A DNA stretch of 46,284 bases from AP-15 sp036008325 (GCA_036008325.1 DASYNW010000039.1:1-46284); one strand, 5' to 3'; shown: positions 23,404-32,462, counted from the first letter of the stretch. Numbers and translations are program-made. The notes: generated by a model not told the origin, from the sequence alone.

Positions 23404-24543
23404 ATGACGGTCCTTGCCGATAGCGCCGAGAGCGGCCGTCGGCGCCCGCATTTCCTCCATGTGTTCCCGAGCTTCGGGATCGGCGGGATCCCGCTGCGGA
23501 TGGTCCGCGTGATCAACCATTTTGGCGGGGCGCTGCGCCATACGGTGGTGGCGCTCGACGATAATTTCGCGGCGGCGCAGCACCTCGCCGCCAATCTGGA
23601 GGTGAGCTTGCTGGCGCGCGGGCGAGCCCGGCGCGGGCTCCTCGCTGCTCTGCTCGACGGCAGCGCCGTGCTGCGGCGGGTGCGGCCCGATCTCTTGATC
23701 ACCTATAATTGGGGGGCGATCGAATGGGCGATGGCCGATCGCCTGTGGGGGGGCGCGCGCCAGATGCATTTCGAGGCCGGCTTTGGCGAGGAAGAGGCCG
23801 ACCGCCAGATCCCGCGCCGGGTATGGTTTCGTCGCTGGGCCCTCAGCCGCTGCGTCAAGGTCGTGGTGCCGTCGCGCCGGCTAGAGGATTTGGCCCGTCG
23901 GGTATGGAAATTGCCGGCGCCGCAGGTCGCCTATATTCCCAACGGCGTCGATGTCGAGCGCTTTGCCGATCCGCGCGACGCGATACCGGGCTTTACCCGC
24001 CAGCCGGGCGAATTGGTGATCGGCACGGTGGCGCCGTTGCGGCGGGAAAAGAATATCGGGCGGCTGCTGCGCGTCTTCGCCCGCCTCGACCCGTCGCTAT
24101 CGGCGCGGCTGGTGATCGCCGGCGAGGGCTCCGAGCGGCCGGCGCTGAGCGGCCTCGCCGGCGAGTTGGGGCTCGGCGGGCGGGTGATCTTTACCGGCCA
24201 GGTCGCACCCGAGGCGGTGCTGGGCGGCTTCGACGTCTTCGTGCTGTCCTCGGATACCGAGCAGATGCCCAATGCCTTGCTCGAAGCGATGGCCGCCGGT
24301 CGCGCCGTCGCCGCGGTCGACGTCGGTGATGTCAAAAGCATGCTGTGCGAAAACAACCGCGAGTTTGTCGTCGCGCGCGACGACGAGGCTGGCTTTGCCG
24401 CGGCGCTGGCCCACTTGCTGCGCGATCCGGCTAAGCGCATGGCACTCGGGCGGCAGAACCGCGAACGGGTCGCGGCTTCGTTTTCGCAGTCTCGCATGTT
24501 CACTGCTTATTCGCATATTTTCGGCCTGAATGATGGTCGATGA
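23404..24543 (+). CDS. Glycosyltransferase family 4 protein, exopolysaccharide-associated
   Basis: A 379-residue GT-B glycosyltransferase. The N-terminal domain shows FPSFGIGGIPLRMVRVIN (acceptor side), the linker AYIPNGVDVERFADP near residue 178, and the C-terminal donor domain has IGTVAPLRREKNIGRLL, LVIAGEGSERPAL and SSDTEQMPNALLEAMAAGR (the nucleotide-sugar-binding Glu pair). It resembles sugar transferases found in PEP-CTERM/XrtA loci. It should add a sugar to a lipid-linked precursor on the cytoplasmic face. I use the first ATG (23404); a TTG at 23287 is in frame but the intervening 39 residues look unlike protein. The start has no clear ribosome site. Confidence 0.86.
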   Translation: MTVLADSAESGRRRPHFLHVFPSFGIGGIPLRMVRVINHFGGALRHTVVALDDNFAAAQHLAANLEVSLLARGRARRGLLAALLDGSAVLRRVRPDLLITYNWGAIEWAMADRLWGGARQMHFEAGFGEEEADRQIPRRVWFRRWALSRCVKVVVPSRRLEDLARRVWKLPAPQVAYIPNGVDVERFADPRDAIPGFTRQPGELVIGTVAPLRREKNIGRLLRVFARLDPSLSARLVIAGEGSERPALSGLAGELGLGGRVIFTGQVAPEAVLGGFDVFVLSSDTEQMPNALLEAMAAGRAVAAVDVGDVKSMLCENNREFVVARDDEAGFAAALAHLLRDPAKRMALGRQNRERVAASFSQSRMFTAYSHIFGLNDGR

Positions 24544-24643
24544 TCCGGGCCGAGACGCCGCCTCCCCGCAAGCCAGAGTCCACCGCGGCGATCATCCGCG
24601 CGCCGGCGGTGAGCTGGCGCTGACCGGGTTGGCGCGATCGTGA
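24530..24643 (+). CDS. Possible 37-residue coupled small ORF
   Basis: A frame from ATG 24530, overlapping the glycosyltransferase end by 14 bases, ends at a TGA overlapping the proposed GTG start of the next gene as GTGA (24640-24643). The peptide is Arg/Gly/Ala-rich with no recognisable motif. It may merely couple translation between the two larger genes or be chance in GC-rich DNA. Weaker than the small ORF at 12806 because the downstream start is itself uncertain. Confidence 0.2.
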   Translation: MMVDDPGRDAASPQARVHRGDHPRAGGELALTGLARS

Positions 24644-25560
24644 TCCGGTTTGTCGTTTCCGGAGCATTGCCGCGCCTGTCGGTAATGCGGTCGCGCTGCC
24701 TTGCCGATCCCGACAGCCTGTTGGCGATCGCCGGATGCCCCGAGGCGGCGAATGTTCCAAACGCTCCCCGGTCCGATCGCTTCAGCCTGATCCTGCACGA
24801 TTTGAGAATGGGCGGCGCATGGAAACGCACCAATCGCGGCAGGTTGCGGCAGACCGAAGAGATGCTTTGCGACTACATCCATGCCGAGCCGCGCCAAGGG
24901 CTCACCCTGCTCGACATCGGCGCCTCCGACGGGATTACGACCGTCGAAGCGGTGCGCGCGTTGCGCCGGGCGTTTGGCGACCAGGTTCAGGCCATCGTCG
25001 CCGACCGCAATTTGTGGCTGCTGCGCTACCGGCGCGGCCCGGTCGTCGAATACCGCGCCGCCGATGGCGAGCCGATCATGGCGCGCCTCGGCCGCCTTGG
25101 CATCCGCCTCGCCCGGCCGCGGCAGGGGGCGCCATCCGACGCCAATCCGTTGGCCCGGCTCTATCTGAGATGCGCCGGGTTCCGCTCCGCGATGCGCCAT
25201 GAGGCGCAGATTCCGTTGGTGCATCCGGCCGCGCGCCGCGAGCCCGGCGTTGCCGTCATGGAACTCGATTGCCTGGTCAGCAAGGAATGCTTAAAAGACC
25301 GTATTGCGGCGATCCGAGCGAGCAACGTATTGAACCTCGGTTATTTCGGGCTGCCCCAAATTCGCCTGGCGGTCGGGCATCTGCATGGGTATTTGCGGGA
25401 CGGCGGATGCTTGGTCGTCTCGCGAAATCACGACCAGCCGGATGGCGAGCGCGAGAACGGCTCGGTCTGGCTCAAGGACGGGGCCCGATTCCGCTGGGTC
25501 AGAGATTTCGGCGCTGGCTCCGAGATCAGACAAATTGTCGATGATTGGCCGTTCGGCTGA
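24640..25560 (+). CDS. Putative SAM-dependent methyltransferase-like protein in the exopolysaccharide locus
   Basis: About 306 residues from GTG 24640. The motif LLDIGASDG (90-98) is a class I SAM-binding loop, preceded by RLRQTEEMLCDYI, as in methyltransferases with an N-terminal helical lid. Near residue 225, NVLNLGYFGLPQI followed by YLRDGGCLVVSRNH resembles the strand 4/5 region of CheR-like methyltransferases. The target is unknown; a sugar of the polymer is likely from context. The N-terminal 40 residues are poorly supported, and ATG 24685 (Met16) is a plausible alternative start. It precedes two asparagine-synthase-like genes. Confidence 0.62.
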   Translation: MIRFVVSGALPRLSVMRSRCLADPDSLLAIAGCPEAANVPNAPRSDRFSLILHDLRMGGAWKRTNRGRLRQTEEMLCDYIHAEPRQGLTLLDIGASDGITTVEAVRALRRAFGDQVQAIVADRNLWLLRYRRGPVVEYRAADGEPIMARLGRLGIRLARPRQGAPSDANPLARLYLRCAGFRSAMRHEAQIPLVHPAARREPGVAVMELDCLVSKECLKDRIAAIRASNVLNLGYFGLPQIRLAVGHLHGYLRDGGCLVVSRNHDQPDGERENGSVWLKDGARFRWVRDFGAGSEIRQIVDDWPFG

Positions 25561-25618
25561 CGCTTCGGCTTCCCTCGCTGCGCAGAGCCGGTAACGAGCG
25601 GGCGACGGGCCAGCGTTG

Positions 25619-27367
25619 ATGGGCGGCTTTTTCCTATTGTGCAGGGGGCCGAACCGCGATCGGCCGGCGGCACTGCCGGGGTTGCGGCGGGCCTTCGCCG
25701 AGCTCGGCTTTGGCGCTCCGCAACTCATCGAGGCTACGGATTACATCTTTGCCGCATATCCCACGTTTGAGAACGGGTCGGTCCAGCTGCAGCGATATCC
25801 GAACGGCGACTTCGTCTTTGTCGGCGGCACCTGTGTCGACGAGGACGGGTTTGGCGCCGCCGCGGCCGCCCGCTTGCCCGATTGCGCGGCCTCGGCGCCG
25901 GCCGCGGACGACGCGATCATGGGTCATTACGCGGCAGTTCTCGGCCGCAACGGCTGCACCGAGATCAGGCTCGACCGGTTCGGCGGCTACCATCTCTTCT
26001 ACAACCTCGCCGCGGGCGTGGTGTCTTCGTCGTTCTACGCGCTTGCTTCTGTTCTCGACAGCTTGAGCCTGTCGCAGCAGAGTGCCTGCGAATACGTGTT
26101 CAACGGCGTCGTTTCCGGCAACCGGACTTTGTTCGGGGAGGTCGCGCTGGCGCCGATCGGCGCCACCATCCGGGTCGGCCCGCGCGGATTGGACGTGGTG
26201 CGCCCGGCCCTGCGGGTGACGCGCGAATTTACCGGCGAAAACCGCGAGGCCTCGCTCGACCGCAGCATGGCGCTGCTCGACCGCTATTTCGCGGCGATCG
26301 CCCGCAGCTTTGGCGATCGTGTCGGGTGCGCCCTTTCGGGCGGCTATGATTCACGCCTGATGCTGGCCTGCCTGCGCCGTCACGGCGCCCGGCCGCGCGT
26401 CTACGTCTATGGCAGCGCGCCCGAGCGCGATGTCCGGCTGGCCAGCGAAATCGCCCGAGAGGAAGGCTTTCCACTCGCGGTCATCGACAAGAACGACCAG
26501 CCGATGATCCCGCCCGGCCAGTTTGCCGAGGTCGCGCATCGCAATTTTCTGGCCGCCGATGGTTATGGCTATGGCGGCATCTTTCAGAACGACGCCGAGA
26601 TCGCCGAGTCGGCGCGTCGGGTGCGCGGCAACGCCATCGCCTTCAACGGCGGCGGCGGCGAAATTTTCCGCAACTTCTTTTATCTCCCCGATCGCCGGTA
26701 CACGATTCGTGAATTCTTATGGAGCTTCTATAGCCAGTTCGATCCAGCCGTCTGTACCCCGGTGTTCGATGCTGCGCGATATTACGATGGGCTCGAAAGA
26801 AAGATCATGGATCTGCTCGGCACCGACGAGCCGTTGCTGGCCCGACCGACCGTCGAATGGCTCTACCACAGCTTTCGCTGCCGGGCCTGGGACGGCAAGG
26901 TCGACAGCATCGCCGCCCGGTACGGGTTCACCGCCATGCCCTATCTCGAGCGCTCGATTACCGAGCATGCGAGCACGCTGCGCCTGTCATGGAAAAATCA
27001 TGGCGCCTACGAGGCCGAGCTGATCTGCCGCGCCGATCGCCGGCTGGCGCGCTATCGGTCGACCTACGGTCATGATTTCGCTGCACCACCGCCGCTGTCG
27101 CGGCGGATCGCCGACTACGCCACCTATGTCCGCCCGCCCTGGTTGCGACGCTACACCTATCGCCTCAGATATGTTCGCCGCCCGCCCGGCGATTGGCCGG
27201 GCTATCTGGCCAAGCCGTACCGGGAGACGGTGCTGCCCGGCGGGGCGCATATCCTGAGCCGATTGTTTCGGCTCGGGCGCATCGGCGACGAAGCCCAATT
27301 TGCCAGAATCCTGTCGCTCGAATACGCGCTGCGCCGCTTTGGCTCGCGTGTTAGGGTCGAGTTTTGA
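25619..27367 (+). CDS. Asparagine-synthase-related protein lacking the glutaminase cysteine
   Basis: A 582-residue protein with the two-domain plan of asparagine synthase. The N-terminal part begins MGGFFLLC: the obligatory Cys2 of class II glutamine amidotransferases is absent, although parts of the fold remain (LDRFGGYHLFYN near 118-129). The synthase domain keeps the PP-loop SGGYDSR (240-246) for ATP pyrophosphate binding and a C-terminal region with WLRRYTYRLRYVRR. It could adenylate a carboxylate and use free ammonia or an amine. The ATG at 25619 is preceded by an in-frame TTG. It ends 9 bases before the intact amidotransferase gene, suggesting joint function. Confidence 0.78.
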   Translation: MGGFFLLCRGPNRDRPAALPGLRRAFAELGFGAPQLIEATDYIFAAYPTFENGSVQLQRYPNGDFVFVGGTCVDEDGFGAAAAARLPDCAASAPAADDAIMGHYAAVLGRNGCTEIRLDRFGGYHLFYNLAAGVVSSSFYALASVLDSLSLSQQSACEYVFNGVVSGNRTLFGEVALAPIGATIRVGPRGLDVVRPALRVTREFTGENREASLDRSMALLDRYFAAIARSFGDRVGCALSGGYDSRLMLACLRRHGARPRVYVYGSAPERDVRLASEIAREEGFPLAVIDKNDQPMIPPGQFAEVAHRNFLAADGYGYGGIFQNDAEIAESARRVRGNAIAFNGGGGEIFRNFFYLPDRRYTIREFLWSFYSQFDPAVCTPVFDAARYYDGLERKIMDLLGTDEPLLARPTVEWLYHSFRCRAWDGKVDSIAARYGFTAMPYLERSITEHASTLRLSWKNHGAYEAELICRADRRLARYRSTYGHDFAAPPPLSRRIADYATYVRPPWLRRYTYRLRYVRRPPGDWPGYLAKPYRETVLPGGAHILSRLFRLGRIGDEAQFARILSLEYALRRFGSRVRVEF

Positions 27368-27376
27368 GGGCGCTCT

Positions 27377-29320
27377 ATGTGCGGGATAGCCGGCATCTTC
27401 GATTGCCGCGGGCGCGGCGAGACCGACCGCGGCCTGCTGTGCCGCATGACCGGCCTGCTCGCCCACCGCGGTCCGGACGGTGACGGGTTTTATCATGCGC
27501 CGGGGGTCGGGCTCGGGCATCGCCGCCTCGCGATCATCGATCTGGCCGGCGGCGCCCAGCCGATCTTCAACGAGGACCGCACGGTGTGCGTCGTCTTTGG
27601 CGGCGAGATCTACAATTTCCAGCCGCTGATGGCCGAGCTTGCCGCGCTGGGGCATGTCTTTCGCACCCGGTGCGACACCGAGGTCATCGTCCATGCCTGG
27701 GAGGAATGGGGCGAGGCATGTCTCGAGCGCTTCAACGGGATGTTCGCCTTTGCCCTCTACGACGAGCGGCGCGAGACCCTGTTCCTGGCGCGCGACCGGC
27801 TCGGCGAAAAGCCGCTCTATTATAGCTTTCTCGCCGACGGAAGAGTGCTGTTCGCCTCCGAGTTGAAGGCAATCGCGTGCGTCGCCGCGGTCGACCGCAG
27901 CCTCGACCCGCAGGCGATCGAGGAGTTCTTCGCCTTCGGCTATATTCCGGACCCGCGCTCGATTTATCGCGGCGTCAAAAAACTGCCGCCGGCGCATTCT
28001 CTGCTGGTGCGGCGCGGCGAGACGCCGCCCGAACCGCGGGCCTATTGGGATCTGCGTTTCGTCGACGGCATGGCGATCGATCGCGAGGAAGCTGCCGAAG
28101 AGCTGATCGCCCGTTTGCGGCGCGCGGTCGACATGCGCATGATCGCCGACGTTCCGCTCGGCGCGTTTCTGTCGGGCGGGGTCGATTCGAGCGGCGTCGT
28201 TGCGACGATGGCCGGATTGCGGCCGCAGCCGGTGCGCACCTTTACGATCTCATTCGGGGCCAGCGGCTTTGACGAATCCGCCCACGCTGCGGTGGTCGCC
28301 CGGCGCTACGCCACCGATCATCGGGTCAGGGCCGTGGACCCCGATTGCTTCGACCTGATCGACGGTTTGGCACAGGTCTACGACGAGCCGTTCGGCGACA
28401 GCTCGGCGCTGCCCACCCTGCAGGTCTGCGCCATGGCACGCGAGAACGTCACGGTTGCGTTGTCGGGAGATGGCGGCGACGAGGTGTTTGGCGGCTATCG
28501 GCGCTATCGGTGGCATCGTTTCGAGGAGCGCTGGCGCCGGGCATTGCCGCAAGGCCTGCGCGGCCCGCTGTTCGGGCTGCTTGGCGCGGCCTATCCAAAG
28601 CTCGATTGGGCGCCCCGCCCGCTGCGCGCCAAGGCGACCTTGCAGGAGCTGGCGCAGAGCGCCGGCGAGGCCTACGTCGCCTCGGTCTCGGTCTCGTCCG
28701 CGGCGCTGCGCCGGCGGTTGTTCAGTGCCGGCCTAGCCCGCGAGCTGCAGGGTTATGCCGCGGCTGAGGTGCTGACCGCACACATGGCGCGCTGCCACAG
28801 CGCCGACCCGTTGTCGCAAGTCCAATACGCCGATTTCAAGACCTATCTGCCCGGCGACATTCTGACCAAGGTCGACCGCGCCAGCATGGCGTCCTCGCTC
28901 GAGGTGCGGGTGCCGCTACTCGATCATACCCTGGTCGAATGGGCCGCGACATTGCCCTCGGATTTGAAGCTGCGCGGCGGCCGGGGCAAACGCATCTTCA
29001 AGGCGGCGCTCGAACCCTATCTCCCGAACGAGATTCTGTACCGCCCCAAGCAGGGCTTCGTCGTTCCGCTCGCCCGCTGGTTTCGTGGGCCGTTGCGCGC
29101 CCAGCTGCGCGAGCGGCTGACCGGCGCCAATCTGCGGCAGTGTGGCTTGTTCGATCCGGCGGCGGTGGACACGCTGTTGGACGAGCATCAGTCCGGCAGG
29201 CGCGACCATAGCCCCGCCCTGTGGTCGTTGGTGATGTTCGAGGGATTTTTGCGGCAGCTGCACCCGCAATCGGCGGCGGCCCACACCCCGTCCGACGCCG
29301 TGGTCGGGGTCGGCGCCTGA
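27377..29320 (+). CDS. XrtA/PEP-CTERM-system amidotransferase (asparagine synthase B-like)
   Basis: A 647-residue protein with an intact class II glutaminase domain (Met-Cys2 in MCGIAGIFDCRG; LLAHRGPDGDGF near residues 30-41; GEIYNFQPL near 76) and a synthetase domain with PP-loop SGGVDSSGVV from about residue 266, GDGGDEVFGGYRRYRWHRF near 370 and DILTKVDRASMASSLEVRVPLLDH near 495. It should transfer glutamine nitrogen to an activated carboxylate. This subfamily occurs in XrtA exopolysaccharide loci, where a uronic acid or other acidic sugar is the likely target. The start gives the catalytic cysteine directly. Close spacing on the upstream side (9 bases) supports an operon with the degenerate paralogue. 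Confidence 0.92.
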   Translation: MCGIAGIFDCRGRGETDRGLLCRMTGLLAHRGPDGDGFYHAPGVGLGHRRLAIIDLAGGAQPIFNEDRTVCVVFGGEIYNFQPLMAELAALGHVFRTRCDTEVIVHAWEEWGEACLERFNGMFAFALYDERRETLFLARDRLGEKPLYYSFLADGRVLFASELKAIACVAAVDRSLDPQAIEEFFAFGYIPDPRSIYRGVKKLPPAHSLLVRRGETPPEPRAYWDLRFVDGMAIDREEAAEELIARLRRAVDMRMIADVPLGAFLSGGVDSSGVVATMAGLRPQPVRTFTISFGASGFDESAHAAVVARRYATDHRVRAVDPDCFDLIDGLAQVYDEPFGDSSALPTLQVCAMARENVTVALSGDGGDEVFGGYRRYRWHRFEERWRRALPQGLRGPLFGLLGAAYPKLDWAPRPLRAKATLQELAQSAGEAYVASVSVSSAALRRRLFSAGLARELQGYAAAEVLTAHMARCHSADPLSQVQYADFKTYLPGDILTKVDRASMASSLEVRVPLLDHTLVEWAATLPSDLKLRGGRGKRIFKAALEPYLPNEILYRPKQGFVVPLARWFRGPLRAQLRERLTGANLRQCGLFDPAAVDTLLDEHQSGRRDHSPALWSLVMFEGFLRQLHPQSAAAHTPSDAVVGVGA

Positions 29321-29467
29321 CTGTGTCGCACGTGTTGCCGCGGCCCCACGCGTTCGATCGCGACGCTCCAACCTCGGGCTTCGGTGCGATGCATTGCCGA
29401 TAGCCGGGCGGCTTTTCCAGGGTATCGAGCAACCGATGCGCGGATTGCCACCGATCGGATTGATGGC

Positions 29468-30853
29468 GTGACCGGCCAGGCCCCCGCGCCGGCGCGGGAC
29501 GAAGCATCTGTCGGCAACGATCGGCGAGAGTGCTCGGCCGCATATCGCCGCGGCCGGTTCAAGGTATTGCTGGTTTCCCACGCATTTCCGCCGGTCAATG
29601 TGATTGGCGCGCTTCGGGTCGGTAAATTCGCGAAATACTTGCACGAGGCCGGTCACGATGTGCGGGTCATCGCCGGAGTTCCGCGGGACCGCTCGCTCGC
29701 CGTGGAAATTCCGGCCGAGCGCGTCGCCTACGCACCCGAATGGGCCGTCGATCAGCTGTTCGATGGGCTGCGCGATTTTTTGCGGCGCTTGCTGTCCGAC
29801 AGCCGGGGGGGGATCGCCGCCGCGGCGCCGGCCGGGCGCCAAGCCCAGCCGCGAACCGGGTGGTCCGCCGAGCTTGCCAGACATTATTACGCGATGCTGC
29901 TCATTCCCGATTTCCGCGCCGGCTGGATTGCCGCCGCCACGGTCTGCGGCTACGAACTGGCGCGCAAGTGGCGGCCCGATATCGTAGTCGCCAGCGCGCC
30001 GCCAAATTCCGGCCTGATCGTGGCCTCGCGGATCGCGCGGATCTGCGGCGCGCCGTGGATCGCCGAATTGCGCGATCTGTGGATCGACAATCCCTATTAC
30101 GAGGATCCGGCCTGGCGTCTCTTGGTCGATCGCCTGCTCGAATGGAAAGTCCTGGGCAGCGCCGCCGGGCTGGTCTCGGTCACCCCGCAATGGGCCGAGA
30201 GCTTGCGCCGCCGATATCGCAAGCCCACCACCTGCATCCTCAACGGCTATGTCGAGGAGGATTTCCCGCGAGCTCCGGCAGGGCCGCCACCCGGCGACGT
30301 CGTGTCCATTCTCTATACCGGGAATATTTATCTCGGCTATCGCGATCCCGGTCCGCTGTTCCAGGCGATCGGCCGGCTCGGGGCCGAGCGCGAGCGGGTC
30401 GCGGTCCATTTTTACGGGCCGCCGCGCGCCGACATCGAGCCGCTGGCGAGCCATTTCGGCGTCGCCGACCGGGTTTTTGTGCACGACCCGGTGCCGTACA
30501 AGCAATCCTTGGCATTGCAGACCTCGGCCGATGTGCTGCTGCTGCTGCAGTGGAACAATGCTAAAGACGCCGGCAACATCCCGGCCAAGTTCTACGAGTA
30601 TCTGGGAGCCAGGCGCCCGATCTTGCTGCTGGGCTACGAAGCGGGCGATCTGGCGGCGATGGTCCGCGAGCGGGCGGCGGGCGTGGTCGCCACCGAGCCG
30701 GCGGCGATCGCACAGCAGCTCAAACAGTGGATCGCCGAGCGGCCGGCCGGGATTGCGCCGGTCGGGCCCGGCGCGCGCGCCGGCCTGACGAGGGTCGAGC
30801 AGTACCGAAAATTCGAGCAGTTCCTGACCGAGATCCTGCAGATCCCAGCATGA
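29468..30853 (+). CDS. Glycosyltransferase family 4-like protein
   Basis: About 461 residues from GTG 29468; residues 34 onward are clearly a GT-B glycosyltransferase: FKVLLVSHAFPPVNVIGALR, FAKYLHEAGHDVRVIAG, then SAPPNSGLIVASRIAR, PWIAELRDLWIDNPYY, SVTPQWAESLRRRY with CILNGYVEEDF, and a donor-domain stretch ILYTGNIYLGYRDPGPLF ending with PAKFYEYLGARRPILLLG. It lacks ATG starts in frame near the beginning, so the exact start is uncertain and the first about 33 residues may be untranslated. It follows the amidotransferase by about 147 bases in which I see no other gene. Likely the last exopolysaccharide gene of this locus. Confidence 0.82.
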   Translation: MTGQAPAPARDEASVGNDRRECSAAYRRGRFKVLLVSHAFPPVNVIGALRVGKFAKYLHEAGHDVRVIAGVPRDRSLAVEIPAERVAYAPEWAVDQLFDGLRDFLRRLLSDSRGGIAAAAPAGRQAQPRTGWSAELARHYYAMLLIPDFRAGWIAAATVCGYELARKWRPDIVVASAPPNSGLIVASRIARICGAPWIAELRDLWIDNPYYEDPAWRLLVDRLLEWKVLGSAAGLVSVTPQWAESLRRRYRKPTTCILNGYVEEDFPRAPAGPPPGDVVSILYTGNIYLGYRDPGPLFQAIGRLGAERERVAVHFYGPPRADIEPLASHFGVADRVFVHDPVPYKQSLALQTSADVLLLLQWNNAKDAGNIPAKFYEYLGARRPILLLGYEAGDLAAMVRERAAGVVATEPAAIAQQLKQWIAERPAGIAPVGPGARAGLTRVEQYRKFEQFLTEILQIPA

Positions 30854-30884
30854 GCCGGCCCCACCGTGAGCCGGCCCCATCCGG

Positions 30885-31742
30885 TCAGCGCGCCATCAGC
30901 ACCGGCAGGCTCGCCTCCATGATGATGTGCCGGGTGGCGCCGCCGAAGATCATCTGGCGGATGCGGCTCTGCGTATAGGCGCCCTTGAACAACAGATCCG
31001 CGCCGCCGGCGAGCGCCTCCTTCAGAAACGACTCGCCCTGCGGCTTCTGCCGCCCGATCGCGGTGCGCAGGCTGACATCGATCCCGTGCCGTTCGAGCGT
31101 GCGGGCGAGCTCCTCGCCTTCTGGGCCCGGCTCGGGCATGTGCTGCGCGCCGACGGCGACGATCACCACATGCCGCGCCTGCTTTAGAAACGGCATGCCG
31201 AGGGCTACGGTCAATGCGGTCTCCGTGCTGCCGTTCCAGGCGATGGCGATGACCTCGCCCAGGGTCGAGGGCGCGCGCGGCGGCACCATCAGCACCGGGC
31301 GCCCGCTCTCGAACAACGCGTCTTCGATCGTCGCTTCGGCGATCGAGGCCAGCTTTTCCGGCTGCTCGACCAGGATCAGATCGAACACCCGCCCGACCAT
31401 TCCGACAACGGCGTTCTGCCGGCCATCCTCCTCGCGCCACGAGGCGCTGGGGCCGTTGTACCCCGGCGGCAGCGGGCCGATCGGCACACCGCGTGCATTC
31501 ATGAATTCGCGAAACAGGCGCCGCGCGTGATCGCGCCGGTCGTGACCCTCGCGCTCGAGGGTACGGTCGACCTCGGACGAGATCGAAAATCCCATCTCGC
31601 CGCCGAACACGACGGCGTATTCGGTGGTCAGGCTGTGCAGCCCCACGATATGGCTGTCGAACCGGCGCGCCGTCAGCATCGCTGCTTCGAGAACCGGCGC
31701 CGCGTTGCCGTCGCCGACCACGGTCAGTAGGTTCTTCATCAT
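30885..31742 (-). CDS. Universal stress protein with two USP domains
   Basis: A 285-residue tandem UspA protein. Each half has the Rossmann-like fold; the second ends with the ATP-binding loop FGGATRHIIMEASLPVLMA (residues 266-284), close to the G-2x-G-9x-G(S/T) pattern; the first has FDLILVEQPEK and ENGRPVLMVPP-like sequence (ESGRPVLMVPP). Such proteins bind ATP and act in stress responses in the cytoplasm. I chose ATG 31742 (MMKNLL), preceded by GGGGATCGG; ATG 31739 is equivalent and a start further upstream (31790) is less likely. It ends convergently with the glycosyltransferase, 31 bases apart; a 16-base near-perfect tandem repeat (TGAGCCGGCCCCA) spans that gap. Confidence 0.88.
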   Translation of the reverse strand: MMKNLLTVVGDGNAAPVLEAAMLTARRFDSHIVGLHSLTTEYAVVFGGEMGFSISSEVDRTLEREGHDRRDHARRLFREFMNARGVPIGPLPPGYNGPSASWREEDGRQNAVVGMVGRVFDLILVEQPEKLASIAEATIEDALFESGRPVLMVPPRAPSTLGEVIAIAWNGSTETALTVALGMPFLKQARHVVIVAVGAQHMPEPGPEGEELARTLERHGIDVSLRTAIGRQKPQGESFLKEALAGGADLLFKGAYTQSRIRQMIFGGATRHIIMEASLPVLMAR

Positions 31743-31946
31743 CCGATCCCCGCTCGCGCTCGACCCGATTGGGAACGAGTCCATTGACACAATCTTACAT
31801 CATCGCCGGGCCGACTGCGACAATCAGCGAGAAGGGTTGAGGCGACGGGCGAAAGGTTCCATCATTCGGCGGTGCCAAACTGATGGGATCGTGTCCGCGG
31901 CGGCGAGCGGGAAGAGCGCGCCGCGGCGTTCGACAGGAAGCGGGGG

Positions 31947-32462
31947 ATGTCGAGGGGATCCAAGGTCCACATCGCGCGCGCTCACCTGCTGGCGGCAGTG
32001 GCTGCAGCACTGCTGGCGACCCCATTCTGGGCGAAAGGGCAGACAGCAACCGCAGACAAGCTGCCGCGATTCGTCAGCCTGCGCTCCGGCGACGTCAATC
32101 TGCGGGTTGGCCCGGGCGAAAACTATCCGATCGAATGGGTCTATAAGCGCAAGGAGCTGCCGGTCGAGATCATCGAGGAATTCGACAACTGGCGCCGAAT
32201 CGAGGATTGGCAGGGCACCAAGGGCTGGGTTGTCGACCGGATGCTGAGCGACAAGCGCGAGATCATCGTCGACGGTGCAATACGTCAGCTATATCGGCGC
32301 CCCGACCCGGCGTCGCCGGTCGTCGCCCGCGCCGAGCCCGGCGTCGTCGCCCGGCTCGTCCAGTGTCAAGGGCCGTGGTGCCGGGTCGAAGCCGCCGGCT
32401 ACAGCGGGTGGGTTGCGCGCGGCGAGGTGTGGGGCGTCTCCGCCGACGAGACATTCCCGTAA
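31947..32462 (+). CDS. Exported bacterial SH3-domain protein
   Basis: A 171-residue protein with a signal peptide (residues 1 to about 32, hydrophobic core AHLLAAVAAALLATPFWA) and two bacterial SH3-like repeats. The first starts RFVSLRSGDVNLRVGPGENYP (41-61) and includes WRRIEDWQGTKGWVVDRML; the second (about 107-160) has QLYRRPDPASPVVARAEPG and GPWCRVEAAGYSGWVARGE, with a Cys pair (LVQCQGPWC). These domains bind cell-wall peptides or other envelope ligands. The ATG at 31947 follows AGGAAGCGGGGG. It ends 24 bases before the membrane-protein gene, suggesting cotranscription. Confidence 0.9.
   Translation: MSRGSKVHIARAHLLAAVAAALLATPFWAKGQTATADKLPRFVSLRSGDVNLRVGPGENYPIEWVYKRKELPVEIIEEFDNWRRIEDWQGTKGWVVDRMLSDKREIIVDGAIRQLYRRPDPASPVVARAEPGVVARLVQCQGPWCRVEAAGYSGWVARGEVWGVSADETFP

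Noticed and set aside
28916..30880. 654-codon antisense frame opposite the amidotransferase and glycosyltransferase
   Set aside because: No recognisable domain; both forward genes have catalytic motifs and it spans two of them.
30852..30884. 16-base tandem repeat between the glycosyltransferase and stress-protein genes as a terminator
   Set aside because: It is a direct repeat, not an inverted one, and has no T run; noted only as part of the neighbouring gene entry.
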